A stretch of 64,000 nucleotides of DNA from Ceratodon purpureus (lineage: Eukaryota > Streptophyta > Bryopsida > Pseudoditrichales > Ditrichaceae): assembly GCA_014871385.1 (NCBI GenBank), contig MU104857.1, positions 1-64,000 of the forward strand. The letters are read 5' to 3'. A program made the translations under genes and the position numbers. Below, piece after piece: positions 53,601 through 60,484 of the stretch. Below the pieces are notes generated by a model. That model was given only the letters and a program-made list of their open reading frames with translations, was not told the origin of the DNA and did no database searches. The stretch's first letter is position 1. Each line of letters begins with the position of its first letter.

Positions 53601-56600
53601 CCCGAATCCCCCGAAACAGGTCCACCGGAAATCCCCGATCGGAACTGATCTCTCTCCGTTCCGGATCTCCCCGGGCCGTAGACGGCTCCGCATGTCGTGA
53701 CGCAGGCTGCTCCGATCGCGATCTGGACTGAGCCCTAGCAGCGCCAGGGTTCGGAACTTCCCTCGTATCGTCCTCATCCTCCGAGTCCGTTGTATCAGAG
53801 GGCTCAACTCGCGGATCGGGTTCCATTCCGGGCGGAATCTCCGAGAAGTTGAGGCAGTTCTTCGCGTGCGTATACGTCTCGTCCTCCTTATCGGTCAGCA
53901 AGTCATTCGCATGGTAAAGGTGAAAGAGGTAAGGGGAGAGTGGGGTCGGCTTCTTTCCGATTGTCGGAACCATCTTCTGCACCACTTCCGCCATGAGTGC
54001 AGCCCAATTCACCGGACGTTCTCCTGTATACGCTCCAAGGATGGTATTCCCGACCGTAATGGTAACTTGTGCCGGTTTCTGCGGATATAGGATCGGGACG
54101 AGGAAAGCTAAGACCTGCCTCTGCCTCCTATCCTTGCAGGCGTCTATCTCGTATCCATTGTTCCTATGGATCTTCCCGTGGAACCTATCCTGAACGTACT
54201 GATCCGTCCGGGTCGCCCAAAGGAGTCCCTTCTGCTCGAAACCGTAAGCTTCCGCCCACTGTTCCGCATTCCACAGCGTGGGCTTGCCTCGGATCGTACT
54301 ATCCCACCGGTTGTCCGGACCTTCCAGGACCTCCCTCACCATTACCTCGCTCTTCAGTAACCACGGCCGTGCCAACAATCCCTCACACCTCATCCGAGTG
54401 AGGTCGGTGATCAGTTCCTCCATATCCGATTCCTTCACTGGAGTTCCGGGGCTAAGGACGCAACACTGCACGCGTGCCATCTCTACTCCTCACTTCTCTC
54501 CCTCTACGATCCGACAGCAAGAAACCCGGCAATCCAACTGCCGGTGAATCGGAAAAGACAAAGACACCTCACCGCTCTTTCACTCTCTACTACCAGTTCG
54601 CAAAAAGGAACTCCAAACCCTAACACCCTCGCTTATATACCCCAGGCATAATAAACGCTGTGGCGGCCCGTAATTGCAGCCGCCAACGTACCGGGTAAAC
54701 GCCTATCCGAGTCATGATGACTTCCGCGTCGCTTCGGATCCTTGACGCGGTTACAGTAACGGTCAGTACTCGGATCGTCCACCCGTTCCGTATCTTATCT
54801 TCCGAGTTTCCGGAATCCAGGTTCCGGGAACTCTTCCTGCGTTAACTGTTTTAACGTTTCTGGAGTATCCGGTTTGCGTTAACTACTAATGCTGCTAGTG
54901 TCTGGCCAGTTTTTACCTAATTAACCAAAAAATTAAAAAATAAATGGAATACTTACGCCGGCTGGGGCTTTTTCCGGTTTATTCTGAGTTTCTCGGATCC
55001 CACAGGCTTTGTCCAGGTAATAAGACTTCAGGCAACAGGTGACCCAAGGAGGATTTGGAGGACCATGCTCGCGGACCCCGAGGAGCCGATCCACTTTACG
55101 CTTCAGGACTACCACCGTGTCTCCTTGCCGTCGTAAATTGGCAGCAGGGCACCCACCGAAGAATTCAACCTGCAGTAAAACGAAGAAGGGGAGTCGCATC
55201 ATTCACGCACCCTAAACCATGGGAAGGATTTTCAAAGACAAAACTTCTGGACTCCCCTCCAGTAGACGAGACTTACTGCATCCTCGCCATACAGAAATGC
55301 GTGAAGACGGGCTGTTGGATCCTCCAGCGTGAGTCGAACAACGAACACAAAGTCTCCCTGGTCCGGGTGATCTATCGGTTGTGCCGCACTGCCATCAGTG
55401 GGCTCACAAAAATCAAGCACATCCGATGGCCAGGTGGCCATGACTCGCACCATACATCGGAACTTGTAAGTCACCTGCATAAGAAACATACAGAAGTCAA
55501 CAATCACGACCACACCTGTCGAAACTCGCAGCGTCCCGCCGAAACATCCGACGACCGACGAGGCCCAGAGAGAGTACGGAACGAACCGATGTCACACTGC
55601 ACTACGACCCTGCCTATTCTCAGCAATACAGGCTCTGTGCTGAACTCAAAATTCTCCAGCCGAGAATAAGTGCAGAGAGTGACCTCTGGATATGTGAGAA
55701 CCTCTCGTAAAGCGGAAAGCTTGACATGGTCGTAGCCCGTGACTGCAAAAGCACGTTGCCTTAATATTCCCACATCTGTAGCTTAATGTTCCATGTAGAG
55801 CTGAAGAGACAGACAACAACTCCTATCTGAATGGAGATTCGCACCTCAGTTCCGTAATCCGTGGACGTTACGATGATAGTGTTGAGCGTCAACACCAACA
55901 CGGGTATGTTTACCGCTCGGATTGTTATTGAAATAGTTCCTTACAAGTTGCATAGCGGAAGGTCAAAAAACCTAGAATCGTCAGGAGTCGCAAAGGAAGG
56001 GACAGACAACATACCTAACATAGATTGAGGAGGTTGAGGACACCATTGAGGGAGACGGAGCGCCTCTGAAGCAAGGCGCTCTTCATATGCTCTACAACGA
56101 CCACAGATGTTTTAACGCAAGTGAAGATCTAAAACCTTGTGCATTGTCCACGGGGATAACGCCGAAGAGTGCGATCTGAATGGGTGAAGGAACGATAAAC
56201 AGTCGAATACATACAAAATCCATACGATATATCAATTCCAAAAGAACATCCGTGCTCTCATTGCACTCAACAACGTGCATTTAAACATGTTCAATTACTT
56301 TCCTACCTTTCACAGTTTTGCACAGTCTGGGTGCTGGGGGAGAGAATGCCAATCTTGCTACAAGGATAGAGGACACCTTCATACAACCCTTTCCGAACCC
56401 TAAAGCGAATGTTCCGTAACTTCACCCAGTCACCGGCCACAGGTAACAGGGGCCTGGAATCATTTTCAGGCATACCGTCGGGAACCAAGGGTAGGACGGT
56501 GCCCAAAGCCGGAAAACCACGCATCACATCAACCGGTACTGCCACCTGTTTTGCAATCCATAAATCTTGTCCGGGATCTCCGTTCTCGCTGTGATCCCTA

Positions 56601-58482
56601 CCACAATAAAAGATTAAGAAACCACAATAAAAGATTAAGAAATCACTGCCTCCCGCTGCTCGCAATATCTGCAACTTGGAAGTACATTACGTTCAACTAC
56701 GATGCAATTTCCCAATCCGGTTTACGGAGTGAAGAGTATTGGCACACCGCTGCGACCAAGTAAAAATCAAGGAGCGCTATCAGCTTATGGCCAAGAGAAA
56801 TTTAACCGATTTGTCTACTCACAGCTGCTTGCAAAACATACTCTGCCGCCAGCACCAACTATGGAATCAGATTAACTAATCCCGGAAGACAAAGTCTCTG
56901 TTCCTTATGACAGAACCGCCCAACAGGACGGTGACAAGTTCATGAACCCTAACCTCTCAATATGCGCGGTTCGTGAACTTACGAGGGATTTAGGCACGCA
57001 GGGCTTGCATCAGTTCCATCCCAAACGTGCATGATAACTTTATTCTCCGCACTTTGCTCGCTCACGAACAATATCTGCAAAATCCAAGTGCCCAATGTTA
57101 CGGTCCCTGTAGGCCACCACCAATCATTCCAATTTGGTGCGTAAGTAATCATCTCGGGGCTCTAGACGTCCAACACCACTACACCCTAAATCCAAGACTA
57201 ACTAGGCGTCGGCTTTCCCCGACAATCCCACTTCCGGCACTACACAATATATACAACTTATTACTAGTATATAGATACCAGAACACGCTTTTCCCAAATG
57301 TACCACATGTATGAAATATAGTAAGGATGTTCAATTCTGAACCCGAACGAAGACGGGGGGGGGGGACAACAGAGTATTCACCTTACAGCAAACATCGCAG
57401 TAGGAGTCCACGGCAACATCTTTAATCTGCTTCATATATTTGCTAGTCCCTGCAACTGTTGCGAGGCAAAACAGCTTGGTTGTAAAAGAAGCTGCCATGA
57501 AACGAATGTTTGCAATAGGGGCAGTCTATAGGAAACGGGAAGAGGAACATCTTGTCATCACAGGCCTGACGTTGATTCATATATCGAAGTGAATTTCACC
57601 TCCTCAAACAAATACTGAATTGTTGGGGAGGGCCGGGAAGTGAACGTACGCGTGTCAATGGAGTGACTTGAAGCCCACGTGCGAAGAAGGCCGACGATGT
57701 TACGATCACTCGCTTCCATGGTAAAACTGGTGCCAGACGGATTTTGGTACGGTACATAGTCATCTCCTTCACACCCCCGAAACAACACAAATGATGATCT
57801 CGATCTCTCGTTTCCGCTTGCCTGAGGAGCATCCGAGTGGGTCTTCATCTGCCAGCAATTTACACTTGGTCACTTCACATTCCCCGTGCTTTCGAAACCA
57901 TTCATCAACGGAAACCACTTGATGGGACCAGCGCATCAAATGCAACAGACAGCCTAGACTGGCAAGGGGACTAGCGGCAAACGGAATGGATGTCGGAGCC
58001 TGCCACCGGCCTGCTCTTACTAGCAGAAGGAACACCCCACGATGCAGCGATTGATAAGCAGCTGGTCTACCTGAAGGCGATGAAACCTGATCACATCACC
58101 GAGATCCTTCACGCGTGGCATCTGGTCAAGACGTGGTGCAAAGAAGAGCACCCGTAGCCCCGGGCTGTTGTACGACGTATCTATCACCGTCATTGTACAC
58201 AAGTAATCTGCCATCACCGAGACATCACCCCAGTCGTGAATATCACACCTCCAACAAATAAAAGGGCACCACATAGATGTTCATTATATGAGGCAGGAGG
58301 CACGGAAACTCAGTCCAAACTCGTTCTCCGGCAAACTGCGTGGAGAGCAAACCTCGTCCTCGGGTGGGCTTTGGCTGCTCATACGCGGCCACAACGCCAT
58401 AGAAGTGCACCGTCTCCCCTACAAGCTTCACGGCTTCTGCGAGCGTGGCGTAATTGTAACCCTCTCGCTCCCGATTTGACAT
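41579..58482 (-). CDS. POT1: POT1-like telomere end-binding protein, last exon split by a retrotransposon
   Basis: Ten exons join in phase: 58,482-58,353, 58,207-58,071, 57,848-57,600, 57,426-57,382, 57,074-56,983, 56,597-56,307, 56,091-56,015, 55,742-55,684, 55,474-55,277 and 55,169-55,005. The last continues at 41,632-41,579 on the far side of element 2. The native product is about 497 residues, normal for POT1. OB-fold 1: YATLAEAVKLVGETVHFYGV, YLCTMTVIDTSYNSPGL, SSFVLFRG. OB-fold 2: VIMHVWDGTDASP, GDWVKLRNIRFRVRKGLYEG. C-terminal region: VVRLTLEDPTARLHAFLYG, NPPWVTCCLKSYYLDK, then RRYRVFGTRFAG and stop. POT1 binds the telomeric G-strand and protects chromosome ends. The split lies 17 codons before the stop; beyond it the frame runs about two dozen codons into the LTR. 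Confidence 0.93.
41633..41637. repeat. Target-site duplication GGCTT (left) of element 2
   Basis: GGCTT precedes the LTR TG at 41,638 and recurs at 55,005-55,009 after the LTR CA. One copy belongs to the original POT1 exon. Confidence 0.92.
41638..45292 (-). repeat. Element 2, 3' LTR (3,655 bp)
   Basis: Full-length match to the 5' LTR, at a constant offset of 9,712 bp. Confidence 0.93.
42573..44768 (-). CDS. Element 2 LTR-encoded protein, 731 aa (3' LTR copy)
   Basis: Predicted product identical to the 5' LTR copy. Confidence 0.82.
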   Translation of the reverse strand: MARVQCCVLSPGTPVKESDMEELITDLTRMRCEGLLARPWLLKSEVMVREVLEGPDNRWDSTIRGKPTLWNAEQWAEAYGFEQKGLLWATRTDQYVQDRFHGKIHRNNGYEIDACKDRRQRQVLAFLVPILYPQKPAQVTITVGNTILGAYTGERPVNWAALMAEVVQKMVPTIGKKPTPLSPYLFHLYHANDLLTDKEDETYTHAKNCLNFSEIPPGMEPDPRVEPSDTTDSEDEDDTREVPNPGAARAQSRSRSEQPASRHAEPSTARGDPERREISSDRGFPVDLFRGIREETHRAQASYDRIETLFRRVCTALGGCLPEEVIREVELLKDAPTLRSEKKRLELQLQELTKELAAKSDEIRKFHAEQEETLGELRKLVGSSGAVINKARLFDENVLQPADFEDKQKIIKILSKCEHSMNMILKKVRQLLNPSTGSPSLVVAGRGLPLPGSPSRAVVGESRGVGFRTPIGSNLQAADPMTVEEAAMTNRTIAEAIREVQAQVVSPGTSTVQQSCAIPTGQVQVTGTTVTERRVEERTISEQVTRTVPPDVLPRLGEEVIIANYRGEIAGPEWGRPISPPGRTRVTQEGGLTPSPTAKTGTVTPTPTGTPAAVSPQNTVGEFRRLRKRKEPITISESDSETHGSSPIRTTGTETQTPTSGTPPAHMIPKSPNSPKPRIVTRLSLEAQEREAKAERSARRKAARAAEAGGSEPRVTRSKDREQESHKKTKK
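45329..49474 (-). CDS. pol: Element 2 pol (protease, RT, RNase H, integrase)
   Basis: About 1,381 residues with the same domain order as element 1: protease-like VPVDGGSGVNLMLED, RT FLDGFSGYNQVSI and FIDDF, RNase H TIDASGWCLGAIL, integrase HHCC (HAGPSGGHFAS...CDQCQRTG) with WGIDFIGPI, VSDRGKHFLN and NPKANGLTERANGI, and the GPY-type end MGPYRVTRIFENGSLQL. No chromodomain. Confidence 0.93.
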   Translation of the reverse strand: MTELQEGAEVPVHRISTRSSARERAQEPELPKSRKTRRRVRSRRVDSDSGSEPSTVTRALPEENDRPRAENGVEGGNLPEDISEEVRKELTDSPVRKITKPSVRFDDVPVVIPSDPRVDEYDILGDIKSLKANVTIGQLLHDNANYQKVIREAWTKRRRRGVKLPSVATNFLQVEDHGAPELTVLIEGCAIPKVPVDGGSGVNLMLEDTAFELGYTSFESTDQVLRMADQSRVKPVGRLSQVPTTIGEVTYLLNYVIIRVSTGRPFPMLLGRPWLYMARVLVDWGAKEFVLGKTNQRIPWKMDGYLGETSGSDGYTSDWSDPEEEDDEVFSYFVNQFSEVTEDDFRFHNPISEQPQPSSERVKFPVLEDRSLGEGSVPLSAEWFRQQVEEGNLPAMGLDPDTPVRVWSAWTDQGEERESERVKNVVKPSDYEKVEVAPGKTFLLGRSMSKEQRKEYVDLLKEYLDVFAWSPSDLKGIPPELGQHHIDLVDGSVPVRQRQYRLNPKYSLMVKEEIDSLLKAGFIYPVNNSEWVSPIVVVPKKVGSDGKVKIRVCQDFRKLNAATKKDYFPLPFTDIILDHVAGQECYSFLDGFSGYNQVSIREEDQLKTTFTTEWGTFAFNRMPFGLCNAPGTFQRLMVDIFRDFLRHFLEVFIDDFAVFSKWKEHLEYLRRTFQRCRETGLKLHPGKCFMGMISGILLGHIVSRNGLEVDSDKVRAILILVSPTNVREVRGFLGCVGYYRRFIIAYAKLAAPLTELLKKEEEFLWTERRQQAFEELKKALTTAPILSAPDWSKEFHVTIDASGWCLGAILWQQGEDRKEHPIYYASRQMSLAERKYTTTEREALAVVYACKKFRHYLLGYKIVFHTDHDSLKYLVNKPDLSGRIARWILLLQEFNYEVVVKPGKANANADYLSRMRGPEAVSDITATFPDEFPEEAEVFHISGTENSDYSEIIQYLTQRRYPEGFTREEKMVFQNTVAPFTLIRGVLFRMGPDDVLRRCLEESERRQVMRALHAGPSGGHFASETTIKRIRSAGYWWPYLSRDVKEFVGQCDQCQRTGAPSFRTHWPLTPIIPLAPFEKWGIDFIGPINPVTARKRRYIILATDYATRWVEARATVKNDAAAAATFLFEEIMMRFGHPLELVSDRGKHFLNDVIINITERYLIKHRKTTPYNPKANGLTERANGIVGKILNKMVSAHKTDWDRKLPSAVHAYNTSEKKTMGKSPFFLVFGQSAVHGVELEVETLRVMAARHGTRVEDPGYRIVALQDLEEVRRGALQQAVDVQAKRKETYDKKIPKDNKVVEGGLVLLYDNRHQKFPGKLHTRWMGPYRVTRIFENGSLQLADLQGNSFETRVNGSRVKNYNPEEFTDTEGSESPEGEEEE
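49481..51310 (-). CDS. gag: Element 2 gag
   Basis: About 609 codons. The frame opens just after the primer site without an ATG at its very start; the first ATG is inside. An acidic N-terminal extension precedes the capsid-like core (FKGDGSQDVDEWLCEF, GEALQWYQDVPE, EARALGKLSRMTM). A Ser/Arg-rich linker and three CCHC knuckles (CANCGKQGHYPPEC, CFNCGSPDHYAPNC, CQNCGEYGHTAPQC) follow. A single UGA separates it from pol in the same frame. Confidence 0.9.
   Translation of the reverse strand: MNQVDTREIRERRFEEKWSQTVKASFRWICGRRKSYVQILPSEESEEEFPISSMVGAQPEELGGRRSTRLLQKRGKVLVHDLPGTNLLPRIQTAVEREGDVIVVSLAGTSTAGAGTAPDPEEEEVEADEVEADAGVEEETEEEEEDEEDNPMAPSTRLKYNRFKGDGSQDVDEWLCEFESIALANQEDPDAKRRIFQGLLKGEALQWYQDVPERTRNDWTSFVTLFRRTFREAGGEARALGKLSRMTMRSSESVRKYSQRVKALIQKLTTAIAPSVQVEWFVAGFPEEMGFQIRQTRPATLQEAVEAAQNYENSAQSLRKSLKHTEKRGKKIRKERERRRRHESSSEDSDSTSKSDSTSSSSDQSEEDSRGASKRRGGSSRDTRPRRNRELIKVKVEDDDSRKVMKEMKEIRESIAELNVHLSENRKPRKMIPTSRANVWCANCGKQGHYPPECTEPRQKRIHYVHPEEEVYFAYPEEEEFQMEEYQPVYQVQTTYGRGKAPIQIARPPAGYRIPPNVPGRPMYQKPTHGYCFNCGSPDHYAPNCPFERQGQGAPRILPCQNCGEYGHTAPQCAKPAQPRPTFKQVEVPPREMTGLNYGHSGGIENPDK
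51322..51339 (-). promoter_or_regulatory. Primer-binding site of element 2 (tRNA-Asp type)
   Basis: The same 18 bases as in element 1 (TGGCGCCGCTGCCGGGGA), ten bases inside the LTR. Confidence 0.75.
52285..54480 (-). CDS. Element 2 LTR-encoded protein, 731 aa (5' LTR copy)
   Basis: ATG-initiated and wholly within the LTR, in gag-pol sense. Its N-terminal domain aligns with the 622-aa protein of element 1: TIRGKPTLWNAEQWAEAYGF against TIRGEPDKWSAQLWRETYGF, FLVPILYPQKPAQVT against FMNPIFHPEKPKRIT, RPVNWAALMAEVV against FTVDWGVMMKTIV, and FHLYHANDLLTDKE against IHLYRTKGLLTAEE. Next come an acidic linker, a coiled coil (KKRLELQLQELTKELAAKSD), a Thr/Pro-rich stretch and a basic tail (EREAKAERSARRKAARAAE). 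Conservation across diverged families implies selection on the protein. No known domain recognised. Confidence 0.82.
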   Translation of the reverse strand: MARVQCCVLSPGTPVKESDMEELITDLTRMRCEGLLARPWLLKSEVMVREVLEGPDNRWDSTIRGKPTLWNAEQWAEAYGFEQKGLLWATRTDQYVQDRFHGKIHRNNGYEIDACKDRRQRQVLAFLVPILYPQKPAQVTITVGNTILGAYTGERPVNWAALMAEVVQKMVPTIGKKPTPLSPYLFHLYHANDLLTDKEDETYTHAKNCLNFSEIPPGMEPDPRVEPSDTTDSEDEDDTREVPNPGAARAQSRSRSEQPASRHAEPSTARGDPERREISSDRGFPVDLFRGIREETHRAQASYDRIETLFRRVCTALGGCLPEEVIREVELLKDAPTLRSEKKRLELQLQELTKELAAKSDEIRKFHAEQEETLGELRKLVGSSGAVINKARLFDENVLQPADFEDKQKIIKILSKCEHSMNMILKKVRQLLNPSTGSPSLVVAGRGLPLPGSPSRAVVGESRGVGFRTPIGSNLQAADPMTVEEAAMTNRTIAEAIREVQAQVVSPGTSTVQQSCAIPTGQVQVTGTTVTERRVEERTISEQVTRTVPPDVLPRLGEEVIIANYRGEIAGPEWGRPISPPGRTRVTQEGGLTPSPTAKTGTVTPTPTGTPAAVSPQNTVGEFRRLRKRKEPITISESDSETHGSSPIRTTGTETQTPTSGTPPAHMIPKSPNSPKPRIVTRLSLEAQEREAKAERSARRKAARAAEAGGSEPRVTRSKDREQESHKKTKK
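54632..54639 (-). promoter_or_regulatory. TATA box of the element 2 LTR
   Basis: TATATAAG on the minus strand, about 155 bp upstream of the LTR-encoded ATG, the same arrangement as element 1. The copy in the 3' LTR is at 44,920-44,927. Confidence 0.7.
55005..55169 (-). CDS. POT1: POT1 last exon, 5' part
   Basis: After a TTACTGCAG acceptor the exon encodes 55 residues, from VEFFGGCP through RKVDRLLGVREHGP and NPPWVTCCLKSYYLDKA. The right target duplication (GGCTT, 55,005-55,009) encodes part of its last two codons. Confidence 0.9.
56600..56641. repeat. 21-bp tandem repeat at a POT1 splice acceptor
   Basis: ACCACAATAAAAGATTAAGA plus A occurs twice in tandem just upstream (minus sense) of POT1 exon 6. 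In sense it duplicates the pyrimidine-rich TTCTTAATCTTTTATTGTGG tract before the TAG acceptor. Confidence 0.85.
57355..57365. repeat. Poly-G run in a POT1 intron
   Basis: A homopolymer run of about 11 G next to exon 4. Confidence 0.7.
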
Positions 58483-60162
58483 TGTACTCTGGCAAAACGT
58501 GAGCACACGAACATGTTAGAAAATACTCCTCCGAATTGTATGCCGAAATGAACTAAAAACAATCGCTCCTCGCAGCATCCGCACCCCGAAGAACCGCAGC
58601 ATCCACATCTATCGATATCCTCTCCCTCCAGACCCTCTCATTCGATCTCATCTTGACGGACACATACACGGTACCATCGAAATGAAGAAATGAATCACTC
58701 CAGGGAATGACAGGAACCTTCGGGTGACAAGCAGCGTCAGCTAACCAACGATCCCGCTCCAATGAACACACGAAACCCTAGGCTTCTGTGGATCCCGAAT
58801 TGCCGAGGCTGGTACGTGTAAGGTGTAGGGTTCAGGGTTCAGCAGTGCAACGATCTTCTCCAATCGATCTGCTCCTCACTCCTCCGGCTTGTCGTCGCTC
58901 AGCATCAGCCTTGCAACCCATCATCCCCAAAAGCAGCTTCCGCACCCAGAACCAGTCACCGAACCCACATGAACCCTCCCGAGACCAAACCCTCCCGCCC
59001 CTGATGAGATTGCCAACGACGGAACGTGAGCAGGCATCAAATTCTCGGAGAAATGCATGCAAAAAAGAGGATAACAAAAGGTTTTACAAGGAGGAATATC
59101 GATCCGGTCCAACACACAATGTTAAACCCTCGGCTTGTGTCTTCAAATTGCGAACCTCAGGAGTGGTGCTCATCGATCATCACGGATGATGTCCCCGTTT
59201 GCAGGAGTTTCACCAACATGGATAGGACTGAGTTGGAGATCATGATCATACAACATGTCAGTCCCTGCAACCCTAAACCCTAGAACCAGAATTCATGCCG
59301 ACACAAATAACTACGACTTATCTTGAGCTTCATGGATACGACATAGTACGTAGATTTCGCGAATCGCAATTGCCCCAGTGTCTGCGAATATACATGTGCG
59401 GTCCGATGGGAACAATGTTTTTTACATCTGCAGTGCACACCCCACGTGTCGATTATTAGCGGCAAGATTGGAGAAAGGTTGATTTGAGTGGGAAAAACAG
59501 CCTGCGAATGAGGACAACATATAACACAGGCTGCCCTTGTCAGCCGGCCTCGCCGGTCCTGATAAATTGCCAGGGGAGTTGTCACACTTCAAATAGTGAT
59601 TTTTTATTTATTTTTTTGGAATTTGCATCGTTGGACAAAACTTATACTCGGCAACGACCGGTGATGTGGTATTTGCAGGGGGATCATGATCATACAAAAT
59701 GACGACGTAACTCCAAATACTATCGACATTCATAAACCTGGGAGAGTGTACTTAGAAATTTATCCACAGAGTATTGAATCCACGACGATGACGAAGTCAT
59801 TCTCCAACGCGATTCCACCCAGCTACTGTTATCATCTACCAAAAAAAGACGTTTCATTTCTTCCTGTGGTTTCGAACAGACACAGTGCGGGGAGATGGAG
59901 TGACAACATGTTCTCAAATCTTCCAACGTACACATGTCCATGCGATCTCAACCAAGGAACTCGGTAACGTGAACCCGAGAGAGCACATATTTGTCCCAAA
60001 CATGACTCTTTCGCGAATATTGATCTACGAAGACCCCACCAGTATTCTGAAGGTACTTGAAGTTTCGGAGTGAACACCCAACCAATTTCAGGTCCAACAT
60101 CTGAAAACACATAAGCGTGCCCCTATGAGTGCCTTCGCTTTTGCGAGCTCTCGTGTTCAACG
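58483..60162. other. POT1 upstream region, no other gene supported
   Basis: Contains telobox-like TAGGGTTCAGGGTT (58,826-58,839) about 345 bp upstream of the POT1 ATG and CAACCCTAAACCCTAG (near 59,268). A 72-codon minus-strand frame (58,553-58,771) could be a leader or an upstream frame but has no ATG-based support. Confidence 0.4.
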
Positions 60163-60465
60163 TTGCACGTCAATTCTCCCGTTCGTGGATCCTCTGCTTA
60201 CAAAGAAGCATCGACATATTTGTTCTTCTCCGAGGCCAACATCGCGGAACTCGTCGGCAACCTCCTCTTCCTATCCATCACCGGCCTGATCTCTGTCCTC
60301 CATCGTTCAGCCACCCCTGGGCAATCCGCCACTTCCGAACCCGCCTGGGCCTTCGGAGGCGTCATCTTTGTCCTAATCTACAGCAATGTCGGCACCTCGG
60401 TGATCTTTGGTGACCAATCATTTTTCAGAACGGTTGGTTTGTTCGAATCATCTCATGAATATTGA
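60163..60465 (+). CDS. Possible plus-strand terminal exon with two membrane segments
   Basis: Strongly C-ending codons and two hydrophobic runs (LVGNLLFLSITGLISVL and AFGGVIFVLIYSNVG) suggest real coding, ending at a TGA at 60,465. It would converge on the F-box gene. The upstream exon was not found. I cannot assign a family; a small thylakoid or other membrane protein is only a guess. Confidence 0.35.
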   Translation: MHVNSPVRGSSAYKEASTYLFFSEANIAELVGNLLFLSITGLISVLHRSATPGQSATSEPAWAFGGVIFVLIYSNVGTSVIFGDQSFFRTVGLFESSHEY

Positions 60466-60484
60466 AAGAAGGCAATTTCCCAAG

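Larger units (their letters stand above)
41638..55004 (-). mobile_element. Element 2: Ty3/gypsy LTR retrotransposon, 13.4 kb, in the POT1 last exon
   Basis: A complete-looking element in minus (POT1-sense) orientation, with 3,655-bp LTRs, a GGCTT target duplication, a tRNA-Asp-type primer site and a purine tract (AAAATGGGGTAA) before the 3' LTR. The layout equals element 1: LTR-encoded protein (731 aa), then gag and pol. Proteins are clearly homologous to element 1 but well diverged, so this is a sister family. LTR coding frames are identical in both copies, so the insertion is very young. I see no clear break in it. Confidence 0.94.
51350..55004 (-). repeat. Element 2, 5' LTR (3,655 bp)
   Basis: On the minus strand it begins TGTGGGATCC and ends GTTCCGACA. 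It holds a TATA box and the 731-aa sense frame. Confidence 0.93.

Noticed and set aside
23810-55004. One large nested retrotransposon cluster
   Set aside because: Each element has its own target duplication and its own host gene, with unrelated DNA between them; neither is inserted in the other.
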